NCBI GenBank assembly: GCA_036741355.1
Contig: DAINSK010000059.1
Location: 1 to 16,378 of the forward strand
From: JBBRGK01 sp036741355
GTDB lineage: Bacteria; Chloroflexota; Dehalococcoidia; CAUJGQ01
Reading direction: 5' to 3'
Length of the DNA: 16,378 nucleotides
The notes under the pieces were generated by a model. It did not search any database. It worked only from the letters and a program-made list of their open reading frames with translations, and was not told where the DNA came from. Below are positions 1-6,910 of this stretch, in pieces. Numbering within the stretch: position 1 is the stretch's first letter; every line of letters starts with the position of its first letter. The translations under genes were made by a program, and so were the position numbers.

Positions 1-1097
1 TCGCCCAGGTGAGCGCGGCCGAAGTAACTCGCCCAAACGGTCTCTTGCAGCGGAATCGTGCCCCCGATACCAAACCCGTAGGCACTCAGCACCGCTGCCA
101 TTACCCAGATCGAACCGGTAGAGGCCGCTCCGAGCATACCCAGCATGCTTGCCGCGGCGATCATGAACCCGAGGGCGCTCAGATTCCGTGCATGGAACCG
201 GTTCATGAGCAGGCCCCACACCGGCTTCGACAGCAGGGACGACCAGGCCTGGATGCTGAACAGGAGCGCGGCCGTGCCGCGGCTAAAGCCGTTATCGGTA
301 AGGAAGGGAACCATGTGCAGCAGCAGGGCGCCGAGTCCGATGTTGGCGGTGCCGTAGGCGAAAATGACGAGCCAGATAGCCTTCGTGCGCATGGCTTCCC
401 GCCGTGTCCACTGCTGCTCAGCAAGGTTCGCGGTTGGCTTCTCGCGGGCGGTGGACGCCGCCGGTGTCGCGATCGCCCCATCCGCCAGGAGACCGTGATC
501 TTCGGGCGTGCGGCGCATGAGCAACGAGGCGGGCAGCATCAGCACCCAGGTAATGAGCCCCAAGAGGATCCACGTCGAGCGCCAGCCGTAGTCCTGGATC
601 CAGCCCGCAGCCAGCGGCGCGATCAGCACGCCGCCCAGCGACACACCGACGGAGGCGATGGCCACGGCCATCCCCCGGCGCGCGATGAACCACTTCGACA
701 CGGTCACGTTGACGACCAGGTTCCCTAGCATCGCCATGCCGACCGTCTGAGCGCAACCGCGCAGCAGGTAGAACTGCCACAGCGTTTGCACGCGACTGGT
801 GCCGACGAGGGCCGCTCCTGCGATTGCGCTACCGAGCAACATTAACGGGCGCGGCCCGCGGCGATCGATGAGACCGCCGAGCAGGAAGCCGAGCCCGCCC
901 ATAACCACGGTGGAAAAGGTCTGGACGGCGGAGAACCCCTCGCGCGACCAGCCGAGTTCGTGGCTCATCGGCTTGAGGAAGAGCCCGATCGCATAACTCT
1001 GTGTGCCCGCGGCAATGCACTGGGCCAGCAGGGCAACGCCGACGATGTACCAGCCGTAGAAGAGGCGGGGGTGCCGACGCGGCAGTGCTAGCTGCAT
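1..1097 (-). CDS. MFS transporter, oxalate/formate or monocarboxylate type (partial, 3' end outside window)
   Basis: Reading the minus strand from 1097 gives 365 residues with no stop before the left edge, so the C-terminus is missing. The protein opens with a FYGWYIV segment (about residues 13-19), then SYAIGLFLKP and LGWSRE (34-53). The loop 2-3 motif DRRGPRP lies at 78-84 and RRTPEDHG at 195-202, both typical of OFA/MCT-like Major Facilitator proteins. About eleven hydrophobic segments are visible, with a hydrophilic central loop around 203-238. The expected role is proton- or anion-coupled transport of a small carboxylate across the inner membrane; the substrate cannot be read. The ATG follows a GGGAGGT ribosome site and an in-frame TAG eight codons upstream, with no other start between, so the start is firm. 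It is the last visible gene of a leftward pair with the 1290-1985 gene, but a 192-bp gap separates them. Confidence 0.9.
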   Translation of the reverse strand, partial: MQLALPRRHPRLFYGWYIVGVALLAQCIAAGTQSYAIGLFLKPMSHELGWSREGFSAVQTFSTVVMGGLGFLLGGLIDRRGPRPLMLLGSAIAGAALVGTSRVQTLWQFYLLRGCAQTVGMAMLGNLVVNVTVSKWFIARRGMAVAIASVGVSLGGVLIAPLAAGWIQDYGWRSTWILLGLITWVLMLPASLLMRRTPEDHGLLADGAIATPAASTAREKPTANLAEQQWTRREAMRTKAIWLVIFAYGTANIGLGALLLHMVPFLTDNGFSRGTAALLFSIQAWSSLLSKPVWGLLMNRFHARNLSALGFMIAAASMLGMLGAASTGSIWVMAAVLSAYGFGIGGTIPLQETVWASYFGRAHLG

Positions 1098-1289
1098 GCG
1101 ACCTCCCGCGGGCCAAGCCTACTCGACTCGGTTCGAGCGTGCAGATCGCTCCCGACTTCGGCCACGACGTCCGGATGGGGCGCCGTGTGCTGCGGCGAGT
1201 ATGTCTCGATTGAACAGTAGCGCTCGGTTAGCCCGTTGGTTTCTGCCAAGTGACGCCGCAGGTATTCGCGTTGACGGCTGCGGGGACCT

Positions 1290-1985
1290 TCACGTCGAGC
1301 TTTGGACGCCCACCGCGCATGGGATGAAGTCGCCGTTTGCGATGCCCCACGCGACGCAGGGGAAACCGCACTGGGGGCGGTTGCGTCCGGCAGTCAACGG
1401 TTGGACCCGGACGGCACCCGTGGCACGCAGTGTCTCCGTTGCACTGCGCGTCTGGATGTCATCTTTTGCATGCACACCGATCATCGTTATGCCCACCGCC
1501 TGCTGGTCGCTGTATTGAGCCCTCCCAACGTGCCCACGGTCGAGACCGAGAATGCCGCCAACCAGGCCCAGTTGACTGCCGACGAGTGCCCCAAGGAGCG
1601 CGGCCAGAAGATAGGAGCCGGCCGTGATAGGGACCCCGATGGCCGCTTGGAAGGCCGGGATCGCCAGGATGATGAGGCCGATTCCGGCCCCAAGGAGGGC
1701 GCCCACGGCCGCGCCCGCGACGGTGTATCGGACTGTGGTGCGGATGACTTTCTTGTCTGCCTCTGCCACACCCACGCCGCTCCGCACGATGTCGTCCGCG
1801 GTCCCTAGCAGCCGGATGTCAGCCTCCGCAAAGCCCTGCTGATGGAGCGCCTCCAGCGCGACCGTCGCCGCAGCCGGGTTTGGATAGCACGCGAGGAGGT
1901 CGTATTCGTACTCCTCCCCGGCGGGCTGTGGCAAGAAGAACTCTTTCTCGATCCCTTCGTAGTCAGGAGAGACTGTGATGCTCAT
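1290..1985 (-). CDS. Small membrane protein with YflT / general stress protein 17M-like domain
   Basis: This gene encodes 231 residues. Residues 27-62 (YDLLACYPNPAAATVALEAL onward) look like the alpha/beta fold of YflT/GSP17M-type stress proteins, in which a residue pair is brought together to sense a 'flip' of the helix. A glycine- and alanine-rich hydrophobic stretch follows, in two membrane segments (about 87-113 and 120-147). The short domain at 163-197 (GITMIGVHAKDD...) resembles the second half of the same fold. Residues 198-231 look like a non-conserved tail with three cysteines. The start is an ATG just after GGAGGAGGAG. Function is unknown; in the wider family such proteins are stress-induced membrane or envelope proteins. 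The domain assignment is by motif resemblance only. No terminator is obvious downstream. Confidence 0.65.
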   Translation of the reverse strand: MSITVSPDYEGIEKEFFLPQPAGEEYEYDLLACYPNPAAATVALEALHQQGFAEADIRLLGTADDIVRSGVGVAEADKKVIRTTVRYTVAGAAVGALLGAGIGLIILAIPAFQAAIGVPITAGSYLLAALLGALVGSQLGLVGGILGLDRGHVGRAQYSDQQAVGITMIGVHAKDDIQTRSATETLRATGAVRVQPLTAGRNRPQCGFPCVAWGIANGDFIPCAVGVQSST

Positions 1986-2275
1986 ACTCCTCCTCCAGAC
2001 GGCGGGGCCGCCGCTCAGGCAGCCTGCGTTCCGCTGCTGAGCTTGACCCCGGTTGCGCGGGCTCCCTTTGTAGGTCTCCGCCGGCGGTCAGGTCCCGTAA
2101 GCGCGTGTCTCTTTGCCGGCGGGCCCCGGTGCCGCTGCACGTTGGCTGGCACCCACCGGTTTTCAGGATCTTCCGCGGCACGCGGCGCGTCTGTCAGGTA
2201 AAGGCAGACAACAGTGCGTTGTCATTGAAAAGCTCGAAGTTTGTGTGAGAATTCATAATTTCGTGCTTTAGGACA
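1986..2275. other. Noncoding upstream region of the stress-like gene
   Basis: This stretch has no credible gene on either strand. It holds several GC-rich self-complementary stretches, including GCCGGCGG twice (about 2081 and 2118), and becomes AT-rich near 2220-2275. It probably carries the promoter and a long 5' leader for the leftward gene starting at 1985. I could not match it to a known riboswitch, and no -35/-10 pair is convincing. Confidence 0.35.
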
Positions 2276-2322
2276 CAAGGAACCTCGTTTTCACAACGAG
2301 AAGGGGCCCGGGCGCACGGACC

Positions 2323-2513
2323 GGGCGTACCCCGACGCCTAAGCGCGCAGCCGGGTACTGGCACACCGTGCGCCCCTACCATGGAAAGGCAGCGAGGCGA
2401 GAACCGGCGCGACTATTGGGGGTCGGGGGATGGCGACGCGTGATCGGCGGGTCATGACCCGCCCAGGTTGGGTAGGGATGCGGGTTCCGTTGGTCCTGCC
2501 AGGCCGGCGGGCG
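2323..2513 (+). repeat. Chimeric repeat copy A1 (left half of 174-bp element joined to palindrome module)
   Basis: This copy carries the left terminal repeat (2361-2379, one mismatch from the block B copies) and the internal left half to the CGTGATCGGCGG stretch. At 2446-2451 it switches directly into the palindrome-containing module (to about 2513), which elsewhere follows a different module. The switch falls in the shared CGGCGG string, consistent with recombination or slippage between repeat copies. Confidence 0.75.
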
Positions 2514-2691
2514 CACCCCGTGCCAGTACGCGTACCGGCCGTTAGGCGTCGGGGGCCAGTACCCGGCTGCGCGCATAGGCGTCGGGGTGCAATGCTGTCC
2601 GAGAATTATTACGCCGAGTCCGGAGCTGCAATGCGGTTTGGTCAGCAGCCGCAAGGGCCGGGCGCACGCCGTGCCAGTACCCCCCGTTAGG

Positions 2692-2866
2692 CATCGGGGT
2701 GCGCCCCTACTATCGGGAGGCCGCGAGGCGAGAACCGGCGCGACTATGGGGGGTCGGGGAATGGCGACGCCTGATCAGCGGACCGTCAGGTTGGCGACCC
2801 ACGATTACGCTGCCACGGCTACCTAGCCGGCCCGCCGAAATGCCATCGTAGGGGCGCACGGCGTGC
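2692..2866 (+). repeat. MITE-like inverted-repeat element, copy A2
   Basis: This is homologous to the 174-bp elements at 6041-6214 and 6542-6715. The right terminal repeat (2848-2866) is intact. The left one (about 2692-2710) keeps only its inner half, GCGCCCCTAC. The internal sequence matches with scattered substitutions. No coding capacity. Confidence 0.75.
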
Positions 2867-2906
2867 GCCCGCGCTTCCAGCTCTATATCGAGCGAAATCC
2901 GGCAAC

Positions 2907-3176
2907 CGCGATTCTTCCCTTTCGGCGAACCGGCCCATGTGGGCAACGGCCATGAGCAGCCGTAGCGCCTATCCAAGGCCAGGAACTGGACGGCTTGACC
3001 GGCACTCCAGGTACGGACAGCAGCCGGTACACCGCGCGCTTTTCAGCGCAATAAACCGGCCGGCTGACGGGGAAAGCCTCGTCGCTCGACCGGCGGCAGC
3101 CGGCCCGCCCGCTGGCACACTGAACGCAGAGAGGGGCCAAAGAAGCCCCCAACGTAGCAAGCGGGAGGACACGGCG
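2907..3176 (+). other. Noncoding upstream region of the repeat-protein gene
   Basis: No convincing gene lies here. The ribosome site GGAGG at 3164-3168 sits 8 nt before the ATG at 3177. A short hairpin GGGGC-caaagaa-GCCCC lies at 3133-3149, in what would be the leader. No promoter hexamers are clear. The upstream extension of the downstream reading frame (from 2937) has no ribosome site and lacks the signal/anchor pattern, so it is treated as noncoding. Confidence 0.4.
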
Positions 3177-3926
3177 ATGACAACCTTCAACAGCACCATG
3201 CGACAGGCGAACCGGCGGTTGGTCGTGACGGTGGGGGGCGCGGCACTGGCGCTCGCGGCGCTGGCCGGGGTGGCCGGCTACCAGGTGGGGCAGCGCAGCC
3301 ACACCGGCGTCCGGCAGGCGGTGACGCAGCCGGTGACACAGCGGGACGGTCTCGCGGCCGGTAACGTGTCTGCCGCCACCGGCAGCACCGGTGCGGTCCG
3401 CACGAGCGAGCACCCGATGCTCGTGCTGGTGGGCTCGCCCGAGCAGGCGCAGGCGGTGCAGCGGGGCGTCGACGAGGCGGACGCGATCCGGGCGACGATG
3501 GGCGTCGGGCCGCTGCCACAGACGGTGCAGCAGGTCACGTCCGCTGCGGACGCGGCCACGTGGGCGCGGAGCATCGCGGACGAGAACCTGACGCGGGTGT
3601 CGCTGGGACTGCCGGAGATCCAGGTGCAGGACCTGCGGCCGGTGAGCGCCGCGGTCACGACCGGGCACGGGGTGGCCGTCCGCACCGTCGAGCACCCCAC
3701 GCTGGTGCTGGTGGGCTCGGCGGAGCAGGCACAGGCGCAGCAGCGCGGCATCGACGAGGCGGACGCGATCCGCGCGACGATGGGCGTCGGACCGCTGCCA
3801 CAGACGGTGCAGCAGGTCACGTCCGCTGCGGACGCGGCCACGTGGGCGCGGAGCATCGCGGACGAGAACCTGACGCGGGTGTCGCTGGGGCTACCGGAGA
3901 TCCAGGTGCAGGACCTGCGGAATTAG
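3177..3926 (+). CDS. Exported or membrane-anchored protein of two near-identical ~94-residue repeats (unknown family)
   Basis: This gene encodes 249 residues. The N-terminus (MTTFNSTMRQANRR) is basic and is followed by a hydrophobic segment at about 15-36, so the protein is probably an uncleaved membrane anchor or a secreted protein with the rest outside the cytoplasm. A Thr/Gln/Val-rich linker (41-63) leads to repeat 1 (64-154) and repeat 2 (156-248). Each repeat has an EHPxLVLVGSxEQAQ strand/helix segment, a DEADAIRATMGVGPLP segment, and an ADAATWARSIADENLTR helix, and ends in LGLPEIQVQDLR. Residues 100-154 and 194-248 are identical. I do not recognise the family and assign no function. The ATG at 3177 has GGAGG 8 nt upstream and starts exactly at a plausible signal-anchor. 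The gene is followed by a strong hairpin (3989-4019) and then the solute-binding gene on the same strand. No cysteines or catalytic motif stand out. Confidence 0.75.
   Translation: MTTFNSTMRQANRRLVVTVGGAALALAALAGVAGYQVGQRSHTGVRQAVTQPVTQRDGLAAGNVSAATGSTGAVRTSEHPMLVLVGSPEQAQAVQRGVDEADAIRATMGVGPLPQTVQQVTSAADAATWARSIADENLTRVSLGLPEIQVQDLRPVSAAVTTGHGVAVRTVEHPTLVLVGSAEQAQAQQRGIDEADAIRATMGVGPLPQTVQQVTSAADAATWARSIADENLTRVSLGLPEIQVQDLRN
3366..3920 (+). repeat. In-frame tandem duplication within the 3177-3926 gene (282-bp period)
   Basis: Two copies lie head to tail, at about 3366-3638 and 3642-3920, with a 282-bp offset. The 3' 165 bp (3474-3638 against 3756-3920) differ at only four bases, all third-position and synonymous (Arg, Gly, Gly, Leu codons). 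The 5' parts diverge more and include a two-codon length difference. Confidence 0.95.
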
Positions 3927-3988
3927 CGGCTGCGCGGGTCAGGCAGCAGGGGTAGGCGCGGGCCGGCACAGGCGGACGGCGGCCCCGA

Positions 3989-4019
3989 CAGCCCGGGTGG
4001 CAGCAGTGCCCCCGGGCTG
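3989..4019 (+). terminator. Strong GC hairpin between the repeat-protein and SBP genes
   Basis: Arms 3989-3997 (CAGCCCGGG) and 4011-4019 (CCCGGGCTG) pair perfectly. After one bulged T, an inner stem GGCA/TGCC (3999-4002 / 4007-4010) closes a GCAG loop. That makes 13 base pairs with a single bulge. No T-run follows, so it is a candidate factor-assisted terminator for the upstream gene or a leader structure of the downstream one. Confidence 0.5.
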
Positions 4020-4146
4020 GCTCATGGTCGCGGCCGGCGGCGGCTTGATGGCACCGCTTTCAGGCACGGTCGCGGCGGGCGGATGGATCACCACGGGGGA
4101 TTGGGATTCAGGTAGCATGCGAGCAGCAACCTGCGAGAGGGAAGAC

Positions 4147-5949
4147 ATGAGCGACGTACAAGATGCCGGCTACTGGCAGGGTCGCACCGCCGGGCGCGTG
4201 AGCCGTCGCGGCGTTCTACGCGCCGGTGTGACGTCGCTCGCCGGTGGGGCAGCCCTCGGACTGTTTGGCTGCAGCGGCAGCAAAGGCACCACCGGCAATA
4301 AACGCGCCAATCCGACGCCCGCTACGACCCCATCTGCAGGTTCGGCCGCCGCGTCCGCACCACGCACGTCACTCCCGGCGGGCGATTTCAAAACTGGCGG
4401 TGTGATCCAGGGTGTGTACCATGTGGCGCCCCTTAACCCTAACGACAACCTTGATCCTGTTGCCAGCGGCAGCGTTAGGTTCTTCGTGCCGCAGACCTTT
4501 TCCGGCTTTCACTACAGCCGCCTCTTCCGCTTCAACTCGGGCCCGGACCCGCAGACGTCGCTCTCGCGTGAGCCGGTGCCGGATCTCGTTTCGAGCTACG
4601 AGGTCTCCGCCGACGGCTTGAGCTTCACGATGAAGCTGCGTCAGGGCGTCACCTTTCATCCGCCGCTGAGCCGCGCCCTGACCGCTGCTGACGTGAAGGC
4701 CAGTTGGGACTACTTCACGACGAGTACGGCCAACCCGAATCGAGACGTGTACGCGCAGATCGTCGACAGCCTCACGACACCCGACGCCGGGACGCTGGTC
4801 TTCACGCTGAAGCATCCCTACGCACCGTTCCTCAACAAGCTCGCCGACCCCTCGTACCTCTGGATCATGCCGCAGGAAGCAACCGTAGCAGGCAGCGAAC
4901 TGGCTCATCGGCCGGCCGGCACCGGTCCCTGGATCTATACCGGCCAGACGCCTACGGCCGTCAACTGGAAGAAGAACCCGGACTACTTCCTGAAAGGGAT
5001 TCCGTTCGCCGACGGTGTCCAGTTGAACATCATCGGCGACACAGCCACTCAGGAAGGCCAGTTTATTGCGGGCAGACTCGACTTGCTCGATGTCCCACCG
5101 GGCGACGTCCCGGTAATCCAGAACACGGTTCCCGGGGCCGTTGCGGTTGAGTACGTGCCGAGGGGGCTAAATTTCCTCTTCTTCTCGAACGTACAGGACC
5201 CCAACAGCCCCTTTATGGATCCGCGCGTGCGGCAGGCTGCGTCGCTGGCGATTGACCGCCAGGCTCTGCTCGACAGCATCTATCAGGGGCGGGGCGTCTG
5301 GGGCAACATCGTACCCCCCGGGCTCGGCAAGTGGTCCCTCGACCCACGCAGCAAGGAGCAGGGCGAGTCGGGCAAGTGGTTCAAACAGGACATCAAGGGC
5401 GCCAGGCAGCTACTCGCGGCAGCCGGCTACTTGAATACTGAATTCAAGTTTCTGTACACCAACAACGGGTACGGTCCCGCTTTCAACGCGACAGCGGACG
5501 CGGTCGGACGCATGCTCGCGGACGCGGGCTTCAAGGTCACACCGGTCACGGTCGACTACCTGAGTGCATACATCAACGGCGGTCAGGGAATCTTCAATAA
5601 GGGTGCGCCTCCGAACACGATCGTGTACGCCTTGCAGTCACCGTTCATTGAAGCCGACGAGTATCTGACCGGGATGCTGACCAGAGGCGGTAACCGGAAC
5701 CATGACCTGCTGGACGACCCGGCTCTGGCGGCACTGATCCAGAAGCAGCAGGTGGAGCTGGACGAAAACAAGCGCCTGCAGCTCGTCTACGACATTCAGC
5801 GGCTGCACGCGGAGAAGATGTACTATCCGCCGGGGATCTATGCAAAGTCGTATGTGATGCGTCAGCCGTGGGTGCAGAACTACTTTCTCGCGGACGACTT
5901 GAACTTCGGCACGGAGTCCTTGGCCTACATGTCCGTGAACAACCGCTGA
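4147..5949 (+). CDS. ABC transporter substrate-binding lipoprotein, family 5 (peptide/nickel/opine type)
   Basis: This gene encodes 600 residues. The N-terminus has a twin-arginine motif SRRGVLRAG (19-27), a hydrophobic core, and a lipobox ending LFGC (Cys42), so the protein is predicted to be Tat-exported and lipid-anchored. A Thr/Pro/Ala/Ser-rich linker (about 47-77) precedes the SBP_bac_5 fold. Family features include PVPDLVSSYEVSADGLSFTM with LRQGVTFH (start of lobe I), AADVKASWDYF, GTGPW, and the DPRVRQAASLAIDRQAL helix. The protein would deliver peptides or another small solute to an ABC permease, but no permease or ATPase gene is adjacent, so it is an orphan and its substrate is unknown. 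The ATG at 4147, after GAGAGGGAAG, gives a proper Tat signal at the N-terminus. An upstream in-frame extension to 3997 would bury the signal and is rejected. The gene sits between two repeat blocks. Confidence 0.9.
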   Translation: MSDVQDAGYWQGRTAGRVSRRGVLRAGVTSLAGGAALGLFGCSGSKGTTGNKRANPTPATTPSAGSAAASAPRTSLPAGDFKTGGVIQGVYHVAPLNPNDNLDPVASGSVRFFVPQTFSGFHYSRLFRFNSGPDPQTSLSREPVPDLVSSYEVSADGLSFTMKLRQGVTFHPPLSRALTAADVKASWDYFTTSTANPNRDVYAQIVDSLTTPDAGTLVFTLKHPYAPFLNKLADPSYLWIMPQEATVAGSELAHRPAGTGPWIYTGQTPTAVNWKKNPDYFLKGIPFADGVQLNIIGDTATQEGQFIAGRLDLLDVPPGDVPVIQNTVPGAVAVEYVPRGLNFLFFSNVQDPNSPFMDPRVRQAASLAIDRQALLDSIYQGRGVWGNIVPPGLGKWSLDPRSKEQGESGKWFKQDIKGARQLLAAAGYLNTEFKFLYTNNGYGPAFNATADAVGRMLADAGFKVTPVTVDYLSAYINGGQGIFNKGAPPNTIVYALQSPFIEADEYLTGMLTRGGNRNHDLLDDPALAALIQKQQVELDENKRLQLVYDIQRLHAEKMYYPPGIYAKSYVMRQPWVQNYFLADDLNFGTESLAYMSVNNR

Positions 5950-6040
5950 GCGGGGCGTAAGGGCGCGAATTTCGTTTTCACCGCGAGAGGCCCGCGGGCG
6001 CGAGGACCGGGCGTACCCCGACGCCTAACGGGGGGTACTG

Positions 6041-6214
6041 GCACGCCGTGCGCCCCTACTATGGGGAGGCAGCGAGGCGTGAACCGGCGCGACCGTGGAG
6101 GTCGGGGAATGGCGACGCGTGATCGGCGGACCGTCAGACTGGCGACCCACGATTACGCTGCCACGGCCACCTGGTCGGCCCGCCGAAATGCCATCGTAGG
6201 GGCGCACGGCGTGC
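6041..6214 (+). repeat. MITE-like 174-bp inverted-repeat element, copy B1
   Basis: The terminal inverted repeats are 19 bp and perfect: left 6041-6059 (GCACGCCGTGCGCCCCTAC), right 6196-6214 its reverse complement. They extend inward to 24 bp with one mismatch (TATGG against GATGG). The 136-bp interior has no reading frame with a ribosome site. The element differs from copy B3 at about six positions. Confidence 0.85.
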
Positions 6215-6225
6215 GCCCGCGTTCG

Positions 6226-6305
6226 TCTATATCGAGCGAAATCCGGCAGCGTGGCATGAGGACCCTGAAAATCCGGTCAATGTGCCCATCGGACCGATCG
6301 CCCGT
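6226..6305 (+). repeat. 80-bp linker module, copy 1
   Basis: This module runs from TCTATATCG to CGATCGCCCGT and contains CTGAAAATCCGGTCAATGTG. It directly follows the right end of element B1 and recurs at 6357-6436 and 6732-6811, with a truncated remnant at 2881-2905. Confidence 0.8.
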
Positions 6306-6306
6306 A

Positions 6307-6347
6307 GTCGGCCCGCCGAAATGCCATAGTAGGGGCGCACGGCGTGC
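6307..6347 (+). repeat. Right-end fragment of the 174-bp element, copy B2
   Basis: Only the last ~41 bp of the element are present, ending in the right terminal repeat at 6329-6347. Here the inner part reads CCATAGTAGG, which restores perfect complementarity with the left-end CCTACTATGG of the other copies. Confidence 0.8.
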
Positions 6348-6356
6348 GCCCGGGCT

Positions 6357-6436
6357 CCTATATCGCGGAAAATCCGGCGGCGTGGCATGAGGATCCTGAA
6401 AATCCGGTCAATGTGCCCGTCGGACCGATCGCCCGT
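6357..6436 (+). repeat. 80-bp linker module, copy 2
   Basis: Same module as 6226-6305, with few substitutions. It follows the B2 fragment just as copy 1 follows B1, so the element end and this module were copied together. Confidence 0.8.
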
Positions 6437-6437
6437 T

Positions 6438-6508
6438 AGCGGCGGGTCATGACCCGCCCACGTGGGGTGGGGATGCGGGTTCCGTTGGTCCTGCCAGGCC
6501 TGCGGGCG
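6438..6508 (+). repeat. Palindrome module, copy 2
   Basis: This is a ~70-bp module opening with the perfect 18-bp palindrome GGCGGGTCATGACCCGCC (6441-6458) and ending CCAGGCCTGCGGGCG. Other copies lie at 2445-2513 (palindrome 2446-2463) and 6813-6883 (palindrome 6816-6833). Confidence 0.85.
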
Positions 6509-6541
6509 TACCCCGACGCCTAAGCGCGCAGCCGGGTACTG

Positions 6542-6715
6542 GCACGCCGTGCGCCCCTACTATGGGGAGGCAGCGAGGCGAGAACCGGCGCGACCGTGGG
6601 GGTCGGGGAATGGCGACGCGTGATCGGCGGACGGTCAGGTTGGCGACCCACGAATACGCTGCCACGGCCACCTGGTCGGCCCGCCGAAATGCCATCGTAG
6701 GGGCGCACGGCGTGC
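6542..6715 (+). repeat. MITE-like 174-bp inverted-repeat element, copy B3
   Basis: It has exactly the same length as copy B1 and the same perfect 19-bp terminal inverted repeats (6542-6560 and 6697-6715). About six substitutions separate it from B1. The identical length with conserved ends suggests a defined unit rather than random GC-rich sequence. Confidence 0.85.
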
Positions 6716-6731
6716 GCCCGGCCCGCGTTCG

Positions 6732-6811
6732 TCTATATCGCGGGAAATCCGGCAGCGTGGCCTGGGGATCCTGAAAATCCGGTCAATGTGCCCATCGGAC
6801 CGATCGCCCGT
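6732..6811 (+). repeat. 80-bp linker module, copy 3
   Basis: Same module as 6226-6305, following element B3. The GGCATGAGGA stretch is changed to GGCCTGGGGA. Confidence 0.8.
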
Positions 6812-6812
6812 C

Positions 6813-6883
6813 AGCGGCGGGTCATGACCCGCCCACGTGGGGTGGGGATGCGGGTTCCGTTGGTCCTGCCAGGCCTGCGGGCG
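6813..6883 (+). repeat. Palindrome module, copy 3
   Basis: This copy is nearly identical to 6438-6508, with the same 18-bp palindrome at 6816-6833. Its end runs into the hairpin at 6878-6910. Confidence 0.85.
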
Positions 6884-6910
6884 CACGCCGTTAGCGTCGG
6901 CGTGCGCCCG
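6878..6910 (-). terminator. 13-bp GC hairpin downstream of the two-component operon
   Basis: Arms 6878-6890 (CGGGCGCACGCCG) and 6898-6910 are perfectly complementary around a 7-nt loop TTAGCGT. It lies about 90 bp beyond the stop of the leftward operon (7003), in the convergent gap with the 4147-5949 gene. It could stop transcription from either side, although no T-run follows. It is also part of the repeat block, so its role is uncertain. Confidence 0.45.

Larger units (their letters stand above)
2276..2906 (+). repeat. Interspersed repeat block A (noncoding mosaic)
   Basis: This is a mosaic of modules that recur in block B at 5965-6936, in the same orientation. The left flank (a CGTTTTCAC stretch, then GGACCGGGCGTACCCC) matches the left flank of block B. 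The block then holds a chimeric left-end copy (2323-2513), an unmatched middle (2514-2680), a nearly complete 174/175-bp inverted-repeat element (2692-2866), and a 25-bp remnant of the 'TATATCG...AAATCCGGCA' module (2881-2905). Short reading frames here are conceptual translations of repeat DNA without ribosome sites and are not genes. A small hairpin CTCGTT-ttcac-AACGAG lies at 2284-2300, at the left boundary. Confidence 0.85.

Noticed and set aside
9..728. 239-residue plus-strand reading frame
   Set aside because: It is antisense to the MFS transporter, is Arg/His/Gly-rich with no domain, and lacks a ribosome site. It is a shadow of the high-GC coding strand.
1302..1808. Plus-strand frame of 168 residues
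   Set aside because: It lies opposite the stress-like membrane gene, with low-complexity composition and no start signal.
2020..2180. Possible riboswitch (c-di-AMP/ydaO- or cobalamin-like fragments such as GTAAGCGCG or AAAGGGAGCCC)
   Set aside because: Only short fragments match on either strand. The defining ydaO elements (GGGGAACC, CGACAGCUAACC) and the cobalamin B12-box are absent.
2883..3695. Minus-strand frame of 270 residues
   Set aside because: It is opposite the duplicated-repeat gene. The plus-strand frame has a signal-anchor, a ribosome site and synonymous-only divergence between repeats, which proves the coding strand.
3997..4146. 50-residue N-terminal extension of the family-5 binding protein
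   Set aside because: It would place the Tat/lipoprotein signal internally. The ATG at 4147 has its own ribosome site.
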